Part shown: piece by piece, positions 12,901-24,700 of the stretch | Numbering within the stretch: position 1 is the stretch's first letter | Layout: every line of letters begins with the position of its first letter | Assembly: GCF_027579695.1 (NCBI RefSeq) | Contig: NC_083577.1 | Coordinates: forward strand, 91,774,016-91,838,015 | Direction: 5' to 3' | DNA length: 64,000 bases | From: Neoarius graeffei | Taxonomy: Eukaryota > Chordata > Actinopteri > Siluriformes > Ariidae | Translations under genes and position numbers: made by a program | Notes under the pieces: model-generated | Databases searched by the model: none | What the model was told of the DNA's origin: nothing | What the model saw: the letters and a program-made list of their open reading frames with translations, nothing else

Positions 12901-15900
12901 CGTCTATTCAAACAGATAATACCACTTCTAAATTGAACCACTTCTAAAATAATAAATTCTTCTCTTACGATCGGCTATGTACCCAAATCCTTTAAACTAG
13001 CAGTTATCAAACCCCTGATTAAAAAACCTGACCGTGATCCCTGTCAGCTGTCCAATTATCGGCCAATATCAAATCTCCCCTTTATCTCCAAGATCCTTGA
13101 AAAAGCTGTGGCACAGCAGTTATGCTCATATTTACATAGGAATAACATCCATGAAATGTATCAGTCAGGATTTAGACCTCATCATAGCACAGAGACAGCA
13201 CTGGTTAAAGTAGTAAACGACCTACTGTTGGTGTCTGATCAGGGCTGTGTCTCGCTGCTTGTGTTGCTTGACCTTAGTGCAGCATTTGATACCATTGATC
13301 ATTCCATTCTTCTGGATAGACTAGAAAATGTTGTGGGAGTTAAGGGAATGGCCCTCTCCTGGCTCAGCTCTTATTTAACTGATCGCTATCAGTATGTTGA
13401 TGTAAATGGTGATATTTCTAGACGTACTGAGGTAAATTTTGGTGTTCCACAAGGTTCTGTCTTGGGTCCACTGCTTTTTTCTTTATATATGTTCCCTCTG
13501 GGTGATATTATTCATAAGCAATGTATTAGTTTCCACTGTTATGCTGATGACACACAGTTGTATGTTTCTGCAAAATCTGATGAGAGACACCAGCTTAATA
13601 GAATTGAGGAATGTGTTAAGGACATTAGACACTGGATGCTTATTAATTTCCTTCTGCTTAACTCTGATGAGACTGAAGTACTTGTACTCGGACCACATGC
13701 AGCTAGAAGTAAGTTTTCTGATTACACAGTAACTCTGGATGGCCTTTCTGTTTCTTCACGTGCAGCAGTAAAAGACCTCGGAGTGATTATTGACCCCAGT
13801 CTTTCATTCGAAACTCACATTGATAACATCACCCGGATAGCTTTCTTTCATCTCAGAAATATTGCTAAGATAAGAAATTTAATGTCACTACATGACGCAG
13901 AAAAACTAGTTCATACTTTTATTCCCTCCAGGTTGGATTACTGTAATGCCTTACTGTCTGGATGTTCCAATAAGTGCATAAACAAGCTCCAGTTAGTTCA
14001 AAATGCAGCAGCAAGAGTCCTTACTAGAACTAGAAAATATGACCACATCACCCCTGTCTTATCCACACTGCATTGGCTCCTAATCAAATTTCGTATTGAT
14101 TATAAAATACTACTATTGACCTTTAAAGCACTGAATGGTCTCGCTCCACAGTACCTGAGTGAACTTCTGCTCCTCTATGACCCACCATGCCTACTTAGAT
14201 GCAAAAGGTGCAGGCTATCTGCTGGTACCTCGTATCGTGAAGGCTACAGTGGTGCTTGAAAGTTTGTGAACCCTTTAGAATTTTCTATATTTCTGCATAA
14301 ATATGACCTAAAACATCATCAGATTTTCACATAAGTCCTAAAAGTAGATAAAGAGAACCCAGTTAAACAAATGAGACAAAAATATTATACTTGGTCATTT
14401 ATTTATTGAGGAAAATGATCCAATATTACATATCTGTGAGTGGCAAAAGTATGTGAACCTTTGCTTTCAGTATCTGGTGTGACCCCTTGTGCAGCAATAA
14501 CTGCCACTAAACGTTTGCGGTAACTGTTGATCAGTCCTGCACACCGGCTTGGAGGAATTTTAGCCCGTTCCTCCATACAGAACAGCTTCAACTCTGGGAT
14601 GTTGGTGGGTTTCCTCACATGAACTGCTCGCTTCAGGTCCTTCCACAGCATTTTGACTGGATTTAGGTCAGGACTTTGATTTGGCCATTCCAAAACATTA
14701 ACTTTATTCTTCTTTAACCATTCTTTGGTAGAACGACTTGTGTGCTTAGGGTCGTTGTCTTGCTGCATGACCCACCTTCTCTTGAGATTCAGTTCATGGA
14801 CAGATGTCCTGACATTTTCCTTTAGAATTTGCTGGTTTAATTCAGAATTCATTGTTCCATCAATGATGGCAAGCCGTCCTGGCCCACATGCAGCAAAACA
14901 GGCCCAAACCATGATACTACCACCACCATGTTTCACAGATGGGATAGGGTTTTTATGCTGGAATGCAGTGTTTTCCTTTCTCCCAACATAACGCTTCTCA
15001 TTTAAACCAAAAATTCTATTTTGGTCTCATCCATCCACAAAACATTTTTTTCCAATAGCCTTCTGGCTTGTGCACATGATCTTTAGCAAACTGCAGATGA
15101 GCAGCAATGTTTTTTTGGAGAGCAATGGCTTTCTCCTTGCAACCCTGCCATGCACACCATTGTTGTTCAGTGTTCTCCTGATGGTGGACTCATGAACATT
15201 AATATTATCCAATGTGAGAGAGGCCTTCAGTTGCTTAGAAGTTACCCTGGGGTCCTTTGTGACCTCGCTGACTATTACACGCCTTGCTCTTGGAGTGATC
15301 TTTCTTGGTTGACCACTCCTGGGGAGGGTAACAATGGTCTTGAATTTCCTCCATTTGTACACAGTCTGTCTGACTGTGGATTGGTGGAGTCCAAACTCTT
15401 CAGAGATGGTTTTGTAACCTTTTCCAGCCTGATGAGCATCAACAATGCTTTTTCTGAGGTCCTCAGACATCTTTGTTCGTGCCATGATACACTTCCACAA
15501 ACATGTGTTGAGAAGATCAGACTTTGATAGATCCCTGTTCTTTAAATAAAACAGGGTGCCCACTCACACCTGATTGTCATCCCATTGATTGAAAACACCT
15601 GACTCTAATTTCACCTTCAAATTAACTGCTAATCCTAGTGGTTCACATACTTTTGCCACTCACAGATATGTAATATTGGATCATTTTCCTCAATAAATAG
15701 ATGACCAAGTATAATATTTTTGTCTCATTTGTTTAACTGGGTTCTCTTTATCTACTTTTAGGACTTGTGTGAAAATCTGATGATGTTTTAGGTCATATTT
15801 ATGCAGAAATATAGAAAATTCTAAAGGGTTCACAAACTTTCAAACACCACTGTACATCAGGGGGCAGAGCCTTTTCTTACAAAGCCCCACAGTTATGGAA

Positions 15901-18900
15901 CAGCCTTCCAAGTAATGTTTGGGAATCAGACACAGTCTCAGCGTTTAAGTCTCAGCTGAAAACATATCTGTTTAGTCAAGCCTTGTGTTAATGGTGTTTA
16001 TGAGGTAAAGGTGTAGATCTGGAGGATCCTCAGACAGAGTGTTTTGGTAAACTGGGATGTATGGATGCTGTCAGTCCCCACTCACTTGCTCGCTCGAGTT
16101 TGTTGACGGTGTAGTGGCTGCTGCTTTATGTCCCGGGGCTCCCTCATACCTGTGTTACCTTCTGGCTCTCCCCTTTTAGTTATGCTGTCATAGTTAGTTG
16201 CCGGAGTCCCTGCTTGTACTCAGTGCAATATGTATACTGTTTCTACTTATTCAGGTGACATTGGGCATACCTAACAACCTGTGTTTCCTCTTCCCCCCCA
16301 TCTGTCCCTCTGAGTTACATGTCGGTCCTGGGATCGAGATGCTGACCTCTTCTGCTCCTCGGACCTGCCTGATCCATCCTGGTGCCCTGTGTCTGGTTGG
16401 AGTCTCATCGCATCACTCCTGTGGAGGACGGCCCCATGTGGACAGTTGAAAGTCACACTTGGAGGATGCTCTGGACACTTACAGTAATGCTTTTGTGGCT
16501 GAGGACTACAGTTGACTTGCTAACTTTAGGACTGCAGTTGTCATGAACAGTTTTGCACTCAAGTTTCCATCAATGAAGAGTTTATAACATCAACGAAACC
16601 GACTTCATGTTAAAACTGTTAATGTTATAGTCATGCTATCTGTTGTTGCCCAAATGAGGATCGGTTCCCTTTTGAGTCTGGTTCCTCTCAAGGTTTCTTC
16701 CTCATGTCTTCTGAGGGAGTTTTTCCTTGCCACTGTCTCCACAGGCTTCATCATTGGGGATAGATTAGGGATAAAATTAGCTCATGTTTTAAGTCGTTCA
16801 AATTCTGTAAAGCTGCTTTGCGACAATGTTTATTGTTAAAAGCGCTATACAGATAAACTTGACTTGACGTGTGTGAAAATCTGATGATGTTTTAGGTCAT
16901 ATTTATGCAGAAATATAGAAAATTCTCAAGGGTTCACAAACTTTCAAGCACCACTATATACTGGTTAACTTGCAAGGTAACCATGAACAGTATATGATAA
17001 TGGATGGAATAGCAACCAAAGAATTCCACATTGTTACAGTGGGTGTACAGTTTAGGAGAATTACAAATGGTATATCTTTATGTTTAAAAAATGTAAACCT
17101 GAATGTATATAAATATATCCTGTAACCTAAAAGATTGATCCACTGATGTTCAGGTTTTTGTGCATCCAAACTCAAGGAACATTAGAGAAGCTAATGCAGT
17201 GGACTAGTAATGTTATACCACTATGGTATGATCCACTCACCTATATACAACACTGTTTAAGGAGTATGAAGCTCCATCATATGAGTTTGCCACCACCAGG
17301 AATTTATCATCACCCACAGTGAAGAACTCCCAATCCAAAGCACTGCAAACACAATGAACACAATGCTCATGTTCATGTATATGATGGGCCATTGATGAAG
17401 AACCTGATGAGCTTCATTGTTTACTCACCTGCTTGTTGCTATATCCTGGAACTTAATGAAGCTCTGTGAGGTGGTGTTAAGTTCATAGATGGTGGAGTTG
17501 ATGTTGTAGATAACTGTGCTGGATTCACTGAACTTCTGAGAGTTTGCTACAGCCAGAAAGAACCTGTTATCGATTTGAAACATCTCCCAGTCAATTGCTC
17601 CAAATGTCTGAAATGAGAAATGTTCAGTCACATTCAAACACATCTGTCCATTGTGTCAGACCAGTGTCTCCTTCCTTAGGTATGTCATTATTAGGGAGGG
17701 GTTAGAAATAGATAAACACAAGGTGGATGCAGGGACCTACTAAGAAGAACCAGTAACATTAAGGGAGTGCAACTTTCATTGAGTTTGGCCCGCTATTTTC
17801 ACAACATTGTCAGGATCTCATTGAATTCCTTAACATAAGTCCTCAGAAGTTCCTGAGACCCCCAAACCAGACCAGTCAGATTTTCAAGCAAGCAGATGAC
17901 TTCTTCTCACTTTTTCTATAACATTGTCTCCAGCCAAGGTCAAATTCCTGTGCTGATGACCACTGAGGTTTGGAATTTATCTGCAGATTTAAACATCTGA
18001 ACAAGAGACAGTCCAATGGACTATTCAATTCAATTCAATTCAATTTAATTCAATTTGATCTACATAGCATTTTTAATAATAGACATTGTCACAAAGCAGC
18101 TTTACAGAAATTCTGATATAAAATTAAAGTAAAAATGTATCCCTAATGAGCAAGTCAGAGGCAAAGATGGTGAGGAAAACCTCCCTGAGATGATATGAGG
18201 AAGAAACCTTGAGAAGAACCAGACTCAAAAGAGAACCCATCCTCATCTTGGATGATGCCAGATAGTGCGATTATAAAACATTTACTTTGTGTAAGTGTAT
18301 ACTATATAATCAAGAGTGTTCCACATTTAATATCACAATGACTTGTTCTCCAGCCCTTAGTTTGTTGATCCATTTAAAGTTCTCTGGAGGAGCAACCAGA
18401 TAACTTCTAGATTGGTTTTATTTTGTGTTTCCACTTAATTTTATTGAGCAATTAACTCCATGTGCTAGTATTAACATGCTGTAAAATTGCTTCAGCATTT
18501 CAATTCATCGTCACCTCACCATTATCCTGACCTGTACCCTATACTCACCTCACACAGGTGAACTTGTGGAATTTTACCAGTTTTCCCAGTTGTTAATAAT
18601 AGTACTATTTTTTTACATCATGTCTTTTCTATTGATGTCAGTTACTTTCTTTGTGTTTTGAGGTTCTGTTGAACTTTCTCTCAAGATGGTGAACAATCTT
18701 TTTTAAATATCTGTCTACTTACTATATGTCTGCCTACCTTTACATCCATCCATTATCTGTAGCTGCTTATCCTGGGCAGGGTCACAGGCAAGCTGGAGCC
18801 TATCCCAGCTGATTATGGGCAAGAGGTGGGGTACGCCCGGGACAAGTCACCAGGACATCGCAGGGCTGACACACAGAGACAAACAACCATTCACATCTAC

Positions 18901-21756
18901 AGTCAATTTAGAGCCACCAATTAGCCTAACCTGCATGTCTTTGGGGAAAACCCACACAGACAGAACATGCAAACTCCACACAGAAAGGCCCTTGTCAGCC
19001 ACTGAGCTCAAACCCAGGACCTTCTTGCTATGAGGCAATGGTGCTAACCACTACACCACCATGCCACCCACCTTTATATCTTTTTTTCTATTTTTAGGAC
19101 TCATATGTGAAGCTGTCTTGATGTAGCTGAGACAGAAACCTTGGAAAGTCCCTAAAACTAACTCACTCTCTCTCTCGCACACACACACACACACACACAC
19201 ACATACATACACACACAGTAACCTATATCTTATTACTAATTACACCTTTCACTAATTAAAGGGTACAGTTACAGTTCATAGCTCATCAGTCATGATTCAC
19301 CAGGCAATTTCAGATGATATATTTGAAAAAAAAGTGCTTTCTATATCTATTCCATGTATCCTGGTGTACCGTTATGTACTGAAATGGCTGGAATTTTCCT
19401 CCCATCCAGATGTAGATGGTGGAGCTGATGTCCGTGGATTTGCCATTAAAGGTGTTGGCTACCACCAGGAAGTGGTACAATCCGATGGTGAAGAACTCCC
19501 AGTCATAGGCTCCAGATGTTGAGATGGTCTGATTCACCTCAAACTTCCTGGTTTGTCGGTTCCACCTGTAGATCACACTGTCAATGTTGTGGTTCATCTC
19601 GCCTGTACACAAGTGTGATGGAGTGTGAGGACAAGATCATGATCAGGACCTCTGTACCTGTCAGTCCCAGTGAAGGAGGCATGGCCTATGTAACTTTAGG
19701 TCTTAATTTGTGTTTGGTATATATTTAGCATGTATGTTTAGGGGGTTCAAAGAATATAAATCAACCTTCTCTGTGATTAGCCACAGCGAGGAAGTTGTCG
19801 TCTTGGATACGGAAAGCTTCCCAGTCGCGAGCACTGTGTGTTTCAATCTTCTGATACTCAACAAAGCACTGTTTCTTCATTCTCCATTTATAAATCACAG
19901 AGAGCTCACACTTGTTACTGTTACTTCTTCTGGAGTTTGCCACGACCAAGAACCTCTAAAACACACATGCACGCGCGCACACACAATATGCAGCTGTAAT
20001 ACGAACCAGTTCAAGGTTTATGAAGGAACATCTGTCATCCAGCTGTCTGTAATTTACTGCTGCTTCAGTAAGAAGGGAAACAGGTGCTGTCTACCACATA
20101 ACATCAGACAAATTTCATTTTTACATGTGCAGTTTATGATAATAAGCAATTCCTGTGATGAATAAACCACACATGCCATCACAACGAGTAGGTGCGTGGT
20201 GAGATCAACTTTTAGCAGCTAGAGTAATGGGAATCATTGTTTTCCTGCATGAGTAGGTCTGAGATATTAAACATACACTATATGACTTAAAGTATGCACA
20301 CCCCTTACCATCACACCCACATGTGGTTCTTCTCCAAACTATTGCAACAAAATTGAAAGGACATAATTGTCTACAATTTCTTTCTATACTGTAGCATTAC
20401 TTCACTGGAACTAAGAGGCCCAAACCTGTTCCAGCACGACAATGCCCCTGTACGCAAAGGGAGCTCCATAAAGACAAGGTTTGGCAAGGTTGGTGTAAAA
20501 GAACTTGAGTGTCCTGCACAGAGCCCTGACGTCAGCCCCACTGAACACCTTTGCGATGGACTGGAATGCCAACTGTACACTAAGGCTTCTTGCCCAACTT
20601 CAGTGCCTGACCTCACTAATGCTCTTGCTGAATGACCAGCATGAATGAGCCTTCCCAAAGTAGATTGGAGGTTGTTATAGCAGCAAAAGGGAGGGGATGT
20701 GGGATGGGACCAATTTTGGAATGTGATGCTCAACAAGCACATATGAGTATGATGGCCAGGTGTCCACATGCTTTTGGCCATATAGTGTATGATGGTAGTT
20801 ATGTCATCACCTCTATCTGTTACATTCTCCCGACCTACCCATGGCTCTGTCCCTATCTCCCTATGGATCTGTCCCAACCTTCTTACCTCCCTGTTGCTCT
20901 GTCCCAGCTTTCCTACCTCCTTGAGTCTCTGCCCCAACTTCTCTACCTCCCTGTAGCTCTGTCCTAACCTTTCTACCTCTCTGTAGCTCTGTCCTAACCT
21001 TTCTACCTCCCTGTAGCTCTGTCCTAACTTCCCTACCTCCCTATGGATCTGTCCTAACTTCCCTACCTCCTCATTGTTCTGTCCCAAGTTCCCTACCTCC
21101 TTGTGGCTCTGTCCCAGCTTCCCAACCTTCCTATGGCTCTGTAACAAACTCCCTACAGATCTGTCACAATCTCTGTGCTTCCGTATGGCTCTGTTCCTGC
21201 CTCCCTGTAGCTTTGTCCCAAACTCCCTACCTCCTTATGGATCTGTTCCAACCTCCCTATGAATTAATCTATACAGGAAATAGAAGGCTGTATAGAAGAC
21301 TCAAACCTTTTTTCCCACAGTGAAGAATTTCCATGCTTGAGCATCGTAAGTGTTGATGTTCTGAAATCGCTCGAATCTGCCATTGGTCCACCTGTAAATG
21401 GCTGAACCATAGCTAGAGTCACGATTTGCTGTAGCGATGAACAAACCAAAAGATGGGAGCTGAAAAACCTCAATATCAAATGTCTCCGAGTTTGTGAAGA
21501 GGTCCTGATGATCTTCAACATAATCCAGCTTCTCTTTTTCTGCATAGAGCAGTTAGAATGAGGGATTAACAGCAGAGATTGAGCATTGTGTGTGTGTGTG
21601 TGTGTGTACGGTATATATACCATGCAGCATGGTGATCCACGTAGTACCATTACATAGGAACAGTGATCTCTTCTCAGTGCTGAACCACAACTGGCCCACT
21701 ACAGCACTAACACACACCGGAGGAACACGCTGACTAACACGCAACTCTGCCTCTAC

Positions 21757-21796
<40 letters not shown>

Positions 21797-24700
21797 GAAT
21801 GTAGTAATAAGAATCATCTCACACACACACACACTAAATTAAAATGTGTGATTGTAATTTTAATTTAAGAATATCACTGGTACAACATTATCACTGCAAT
21901 GTACAATGTATTTGTTGTAAGTTAATGTAAAGTCTTTGTATTTACTCATTTGTTTGTTTGTTTGTTTGTTTGTTTGTTTGTTTGTTTGTGAGCCTCATTC
22001 CGTGTGTGGGAGTAAATAGTTGTATTTTAGTAATTAGTAATGAAGTTGTTTAATGTCCTATTGTATAACATTTAATGTGTATTTAATTTATAAAATACTC
22101 AAATATAATGATTTAATTATTGACTCAGAATGTTTACATAGTAAGAAAAATTTATATTTGACAATGTAAACAATATTTTTAAAATAAATCATGAAATAAA
22201 TACCCTATGATCTGACTCTACTAAATTAGTTACTTAGTTAACTTTAGCTTTTCTGTGTGTATTATGTGTATTGAAGAGAAGCTGGTTCTCATTCTCACCA
22301 TAGGGGTAAAGTGGAAGCTGATTGGTTGGAGGTTTGACTGGCAAGTGTAAGAGAATCTGAGGAACTGATAGAACAGACAGTGTGGGATCAGACGAGGGAC
22401 ACAGACGAGAGGACGCATCTGATCCTGGCATGAGGACAAGCTGTCTAATCAAACCCTGAGTGAGAGTAAGACAGAAAAAGTGTGTGAGAGAGAGAGAACA
22501 AAACATACAAAATATAGTGGTGTGAGACAGGTAAGTGCTGGTGAGAGACAAGTGAGTGTGAGAGGGGGAATGAGATCAGTGGAGCCTTACAGAGAACAGG
22601 CCACTCCATCTCCTCCTGCTGCCAATGAAGAATTTGGAGCCAGCTATGTACAGCTGCTCAGGAAATGGCTTCTCCAGCTGCCTATAGTTCAACATAAAAC
22701 TCAGAGTTAAAGACAGATAGACATACAGACAGACACAGAGTAAGACAGACAGATCAAGAGGATCAATGGGGAAGAAAATTGTTAACTAGTAACCCTTCAC
22801 CTACAGCTCAACTGGAATGCCACAGTCCAGAGTGAGTACGGCGTAGTGGCCACTGAGTGCAAGCACCATTGTATGCCAGTGTCCGTCTGCCATGTTCACC
22901 TGCCTGAAGGTCACACGCTCCATCCTGTCATCTATCCGCTGTAGGAAGTGCACTTTATCATGGGCAAGACGAAGACCGACAAGCAGCTCATCCGAATCTC
23001 CATCCAAAAGAGTGAATATGTATTCATCTTTCTGCATGAAATAATCAAAACTAGCATTAGCACACATTAGCAGTTTGCTTCATTTGTGCCGTGGCTGTAT
23101 CCAAAATTTAGCGACATCACTATGAGAACATGGGTGGGTGGAATGTAGCCATTGTGAGATGGTGACGTTAGAATGTTGCTACCAAGGGTTAGGGAGGTTG
23201 GGACAGAAGCATAGAGAGATAAACTGGTCAGGATGTTCCACAAGCAAGCAGGATAATGAGATGATTCTCTCTCTCGCTCTGTCAAGGTACACATGTTACT
23301 CCTGAGATACCAATGATCCTGACTCCTCCTGCCCTCCAAATCCTCCTCCCCATTTGACTCCTCCTGCCCACAGTGCAAAAAATTTAAAACTGAATTTGAG
23401 GAGAAAATGACTTAATACTAGTGAAATGATCTTGCTGCATGGACAGATATTTTTACTTGATAAGACATCTTAGAATAAAGTTGGTTGCAATCTAGAACTA
23501 GGTTTAATAATCTCATAATTGGTGTTTTGTATTCTTCTCATAGGAAATACTAGATCGTTTCAACTATTTTCAAGATATTTTCACTTGCTAAGATATAATT
23601 TTTTGCAGTGCATTTGACTCTTCCTGCCTTCCAACTCCTTCTGCCCTCTGGACCTGCCTGATCCATACTGATGCCCTACTTCTGCTTGGAGCCACACTCA
23701 CTTGAAAATTACTTGCTGTTGCTGAAGATGGCCCCACATGGATAGTCTAGAGAACACCATGGAATTACTATGGATATGGATATCCTCTCCGCGTCACGTG
23801 TCGAACAGGTTTGCTCTCCTTAGTGATGCACCCACTGAGAAACCTGAAAGAGCTCTGGTTATAGGGGACTCTATCATACAGCATGTGAAATTAGCTCAGC
23901 CTTTAGGGGCACCAGCAGCTTTAGTCAGGTGTATACCGGAAGCCAGGGTGCCGGACATAGCAGGTAATCTTAGGGTCCTGGGCAAGCACAGGTTCTCAAA
24001 GATAGTTATCCATGCAGGAGCTAATGATATATGCCTTCGTCAGTCTGAGGTTGCTAAGACTAACTTTGTAGAGGTGTTTAAATTAGCGAAGGCGATGTCC
24101 GATGCTGTAGTATACTCTGACCCCATCCCAATGCGGTGTGGCAATGTAGCTTACAGCAGGTTATGGTCGCTGAACTGTTGGTTGTCCAGGTGGTGCTCTG
24201 AAAACAGTGTGGGCTTTATAGATAATTGGGCTAATTTTGAGGGCACTGCTGGCCTGTTGGGGCAGGACGGTATCCGTCCCACTCAAGAAGGTACTGCTCT
24301 CATTTCCTGCAGCATAGGTCATAGTCTCAGAACAGGCCTAGTTAATTTCTTTTTTTTTTTCAATTGTTTATTTATTGACTTTTCTATACATCACACAAGC
24401 ATACAATACACTCAGAACAGAGCGTAAAGCTGAGAGAGAAGAAAGAAAAATGAATATTTAAATAAATAAAATATTGTTTGTGGCGGAATATTAGTAAGAT
24501 ATGTGCATCTGTATACAGAAATAAAAACGAAAAAAAACAACACAGAAAAAAACATAAAAAACATTAATTACAGTTACAAGTCAGGTGCAAAAGTCATGGT
24601 ACACAACCTAAGATAACTGGGAGGTCAGATGGCAATAAGAGGTCCCAATGTTTGTACAAAGAGGTCCCCTTTGTCTTTTAGGTAATAAGTATGATGTTCC

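Larger units (their letters stand above)
7180..16868 (+). mobile_element. CR1/L2-type LINE copy A (split by two insertions)
   Basis: A 5'-truncated LINE that begins inside ORF1 (equivalent to position 24121 of copy C) and ends in CTTGACTTGAC, the 3' tail shared with copy C. Its own pieces are 7180-8854, 12760-14246 and 15853-16868. It is interrupted by a second LINE (8855-12759) and by a Tc1 (14247-15852). It sits inside the right TIR of Tc1 element 1 with at most a 3-4 bp target duplication (GAC), as is common for CR1/L2. Confidence 0.92.

Noticed and set aside
16198..16449. Short hydrophobic ORF also seen at 29460-29759
   Set aside because: Both lie in the 3' UTR of the same LINE family. 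The frames diverge by indels, so the likeness is just shared nucleotide ancestry.
20371..21147. 258-codon minus-strand open frame with GKLGQSHREV-like repeats
   Set aside because: It follows the period of the GTCCCAACTTCCCTACCTCC minisatellite and then runs into a Tc1-like element. No start context, no domain; an artefact of tandem repetition.
23738..24427. Esterase-like ORF as a host lipase gene
   Set aside because: It is followed by a LINE ORF2 and has a truncated sister upstream of another LINE ORF2; esterase ORF1 is known for CR1-group LINEs.
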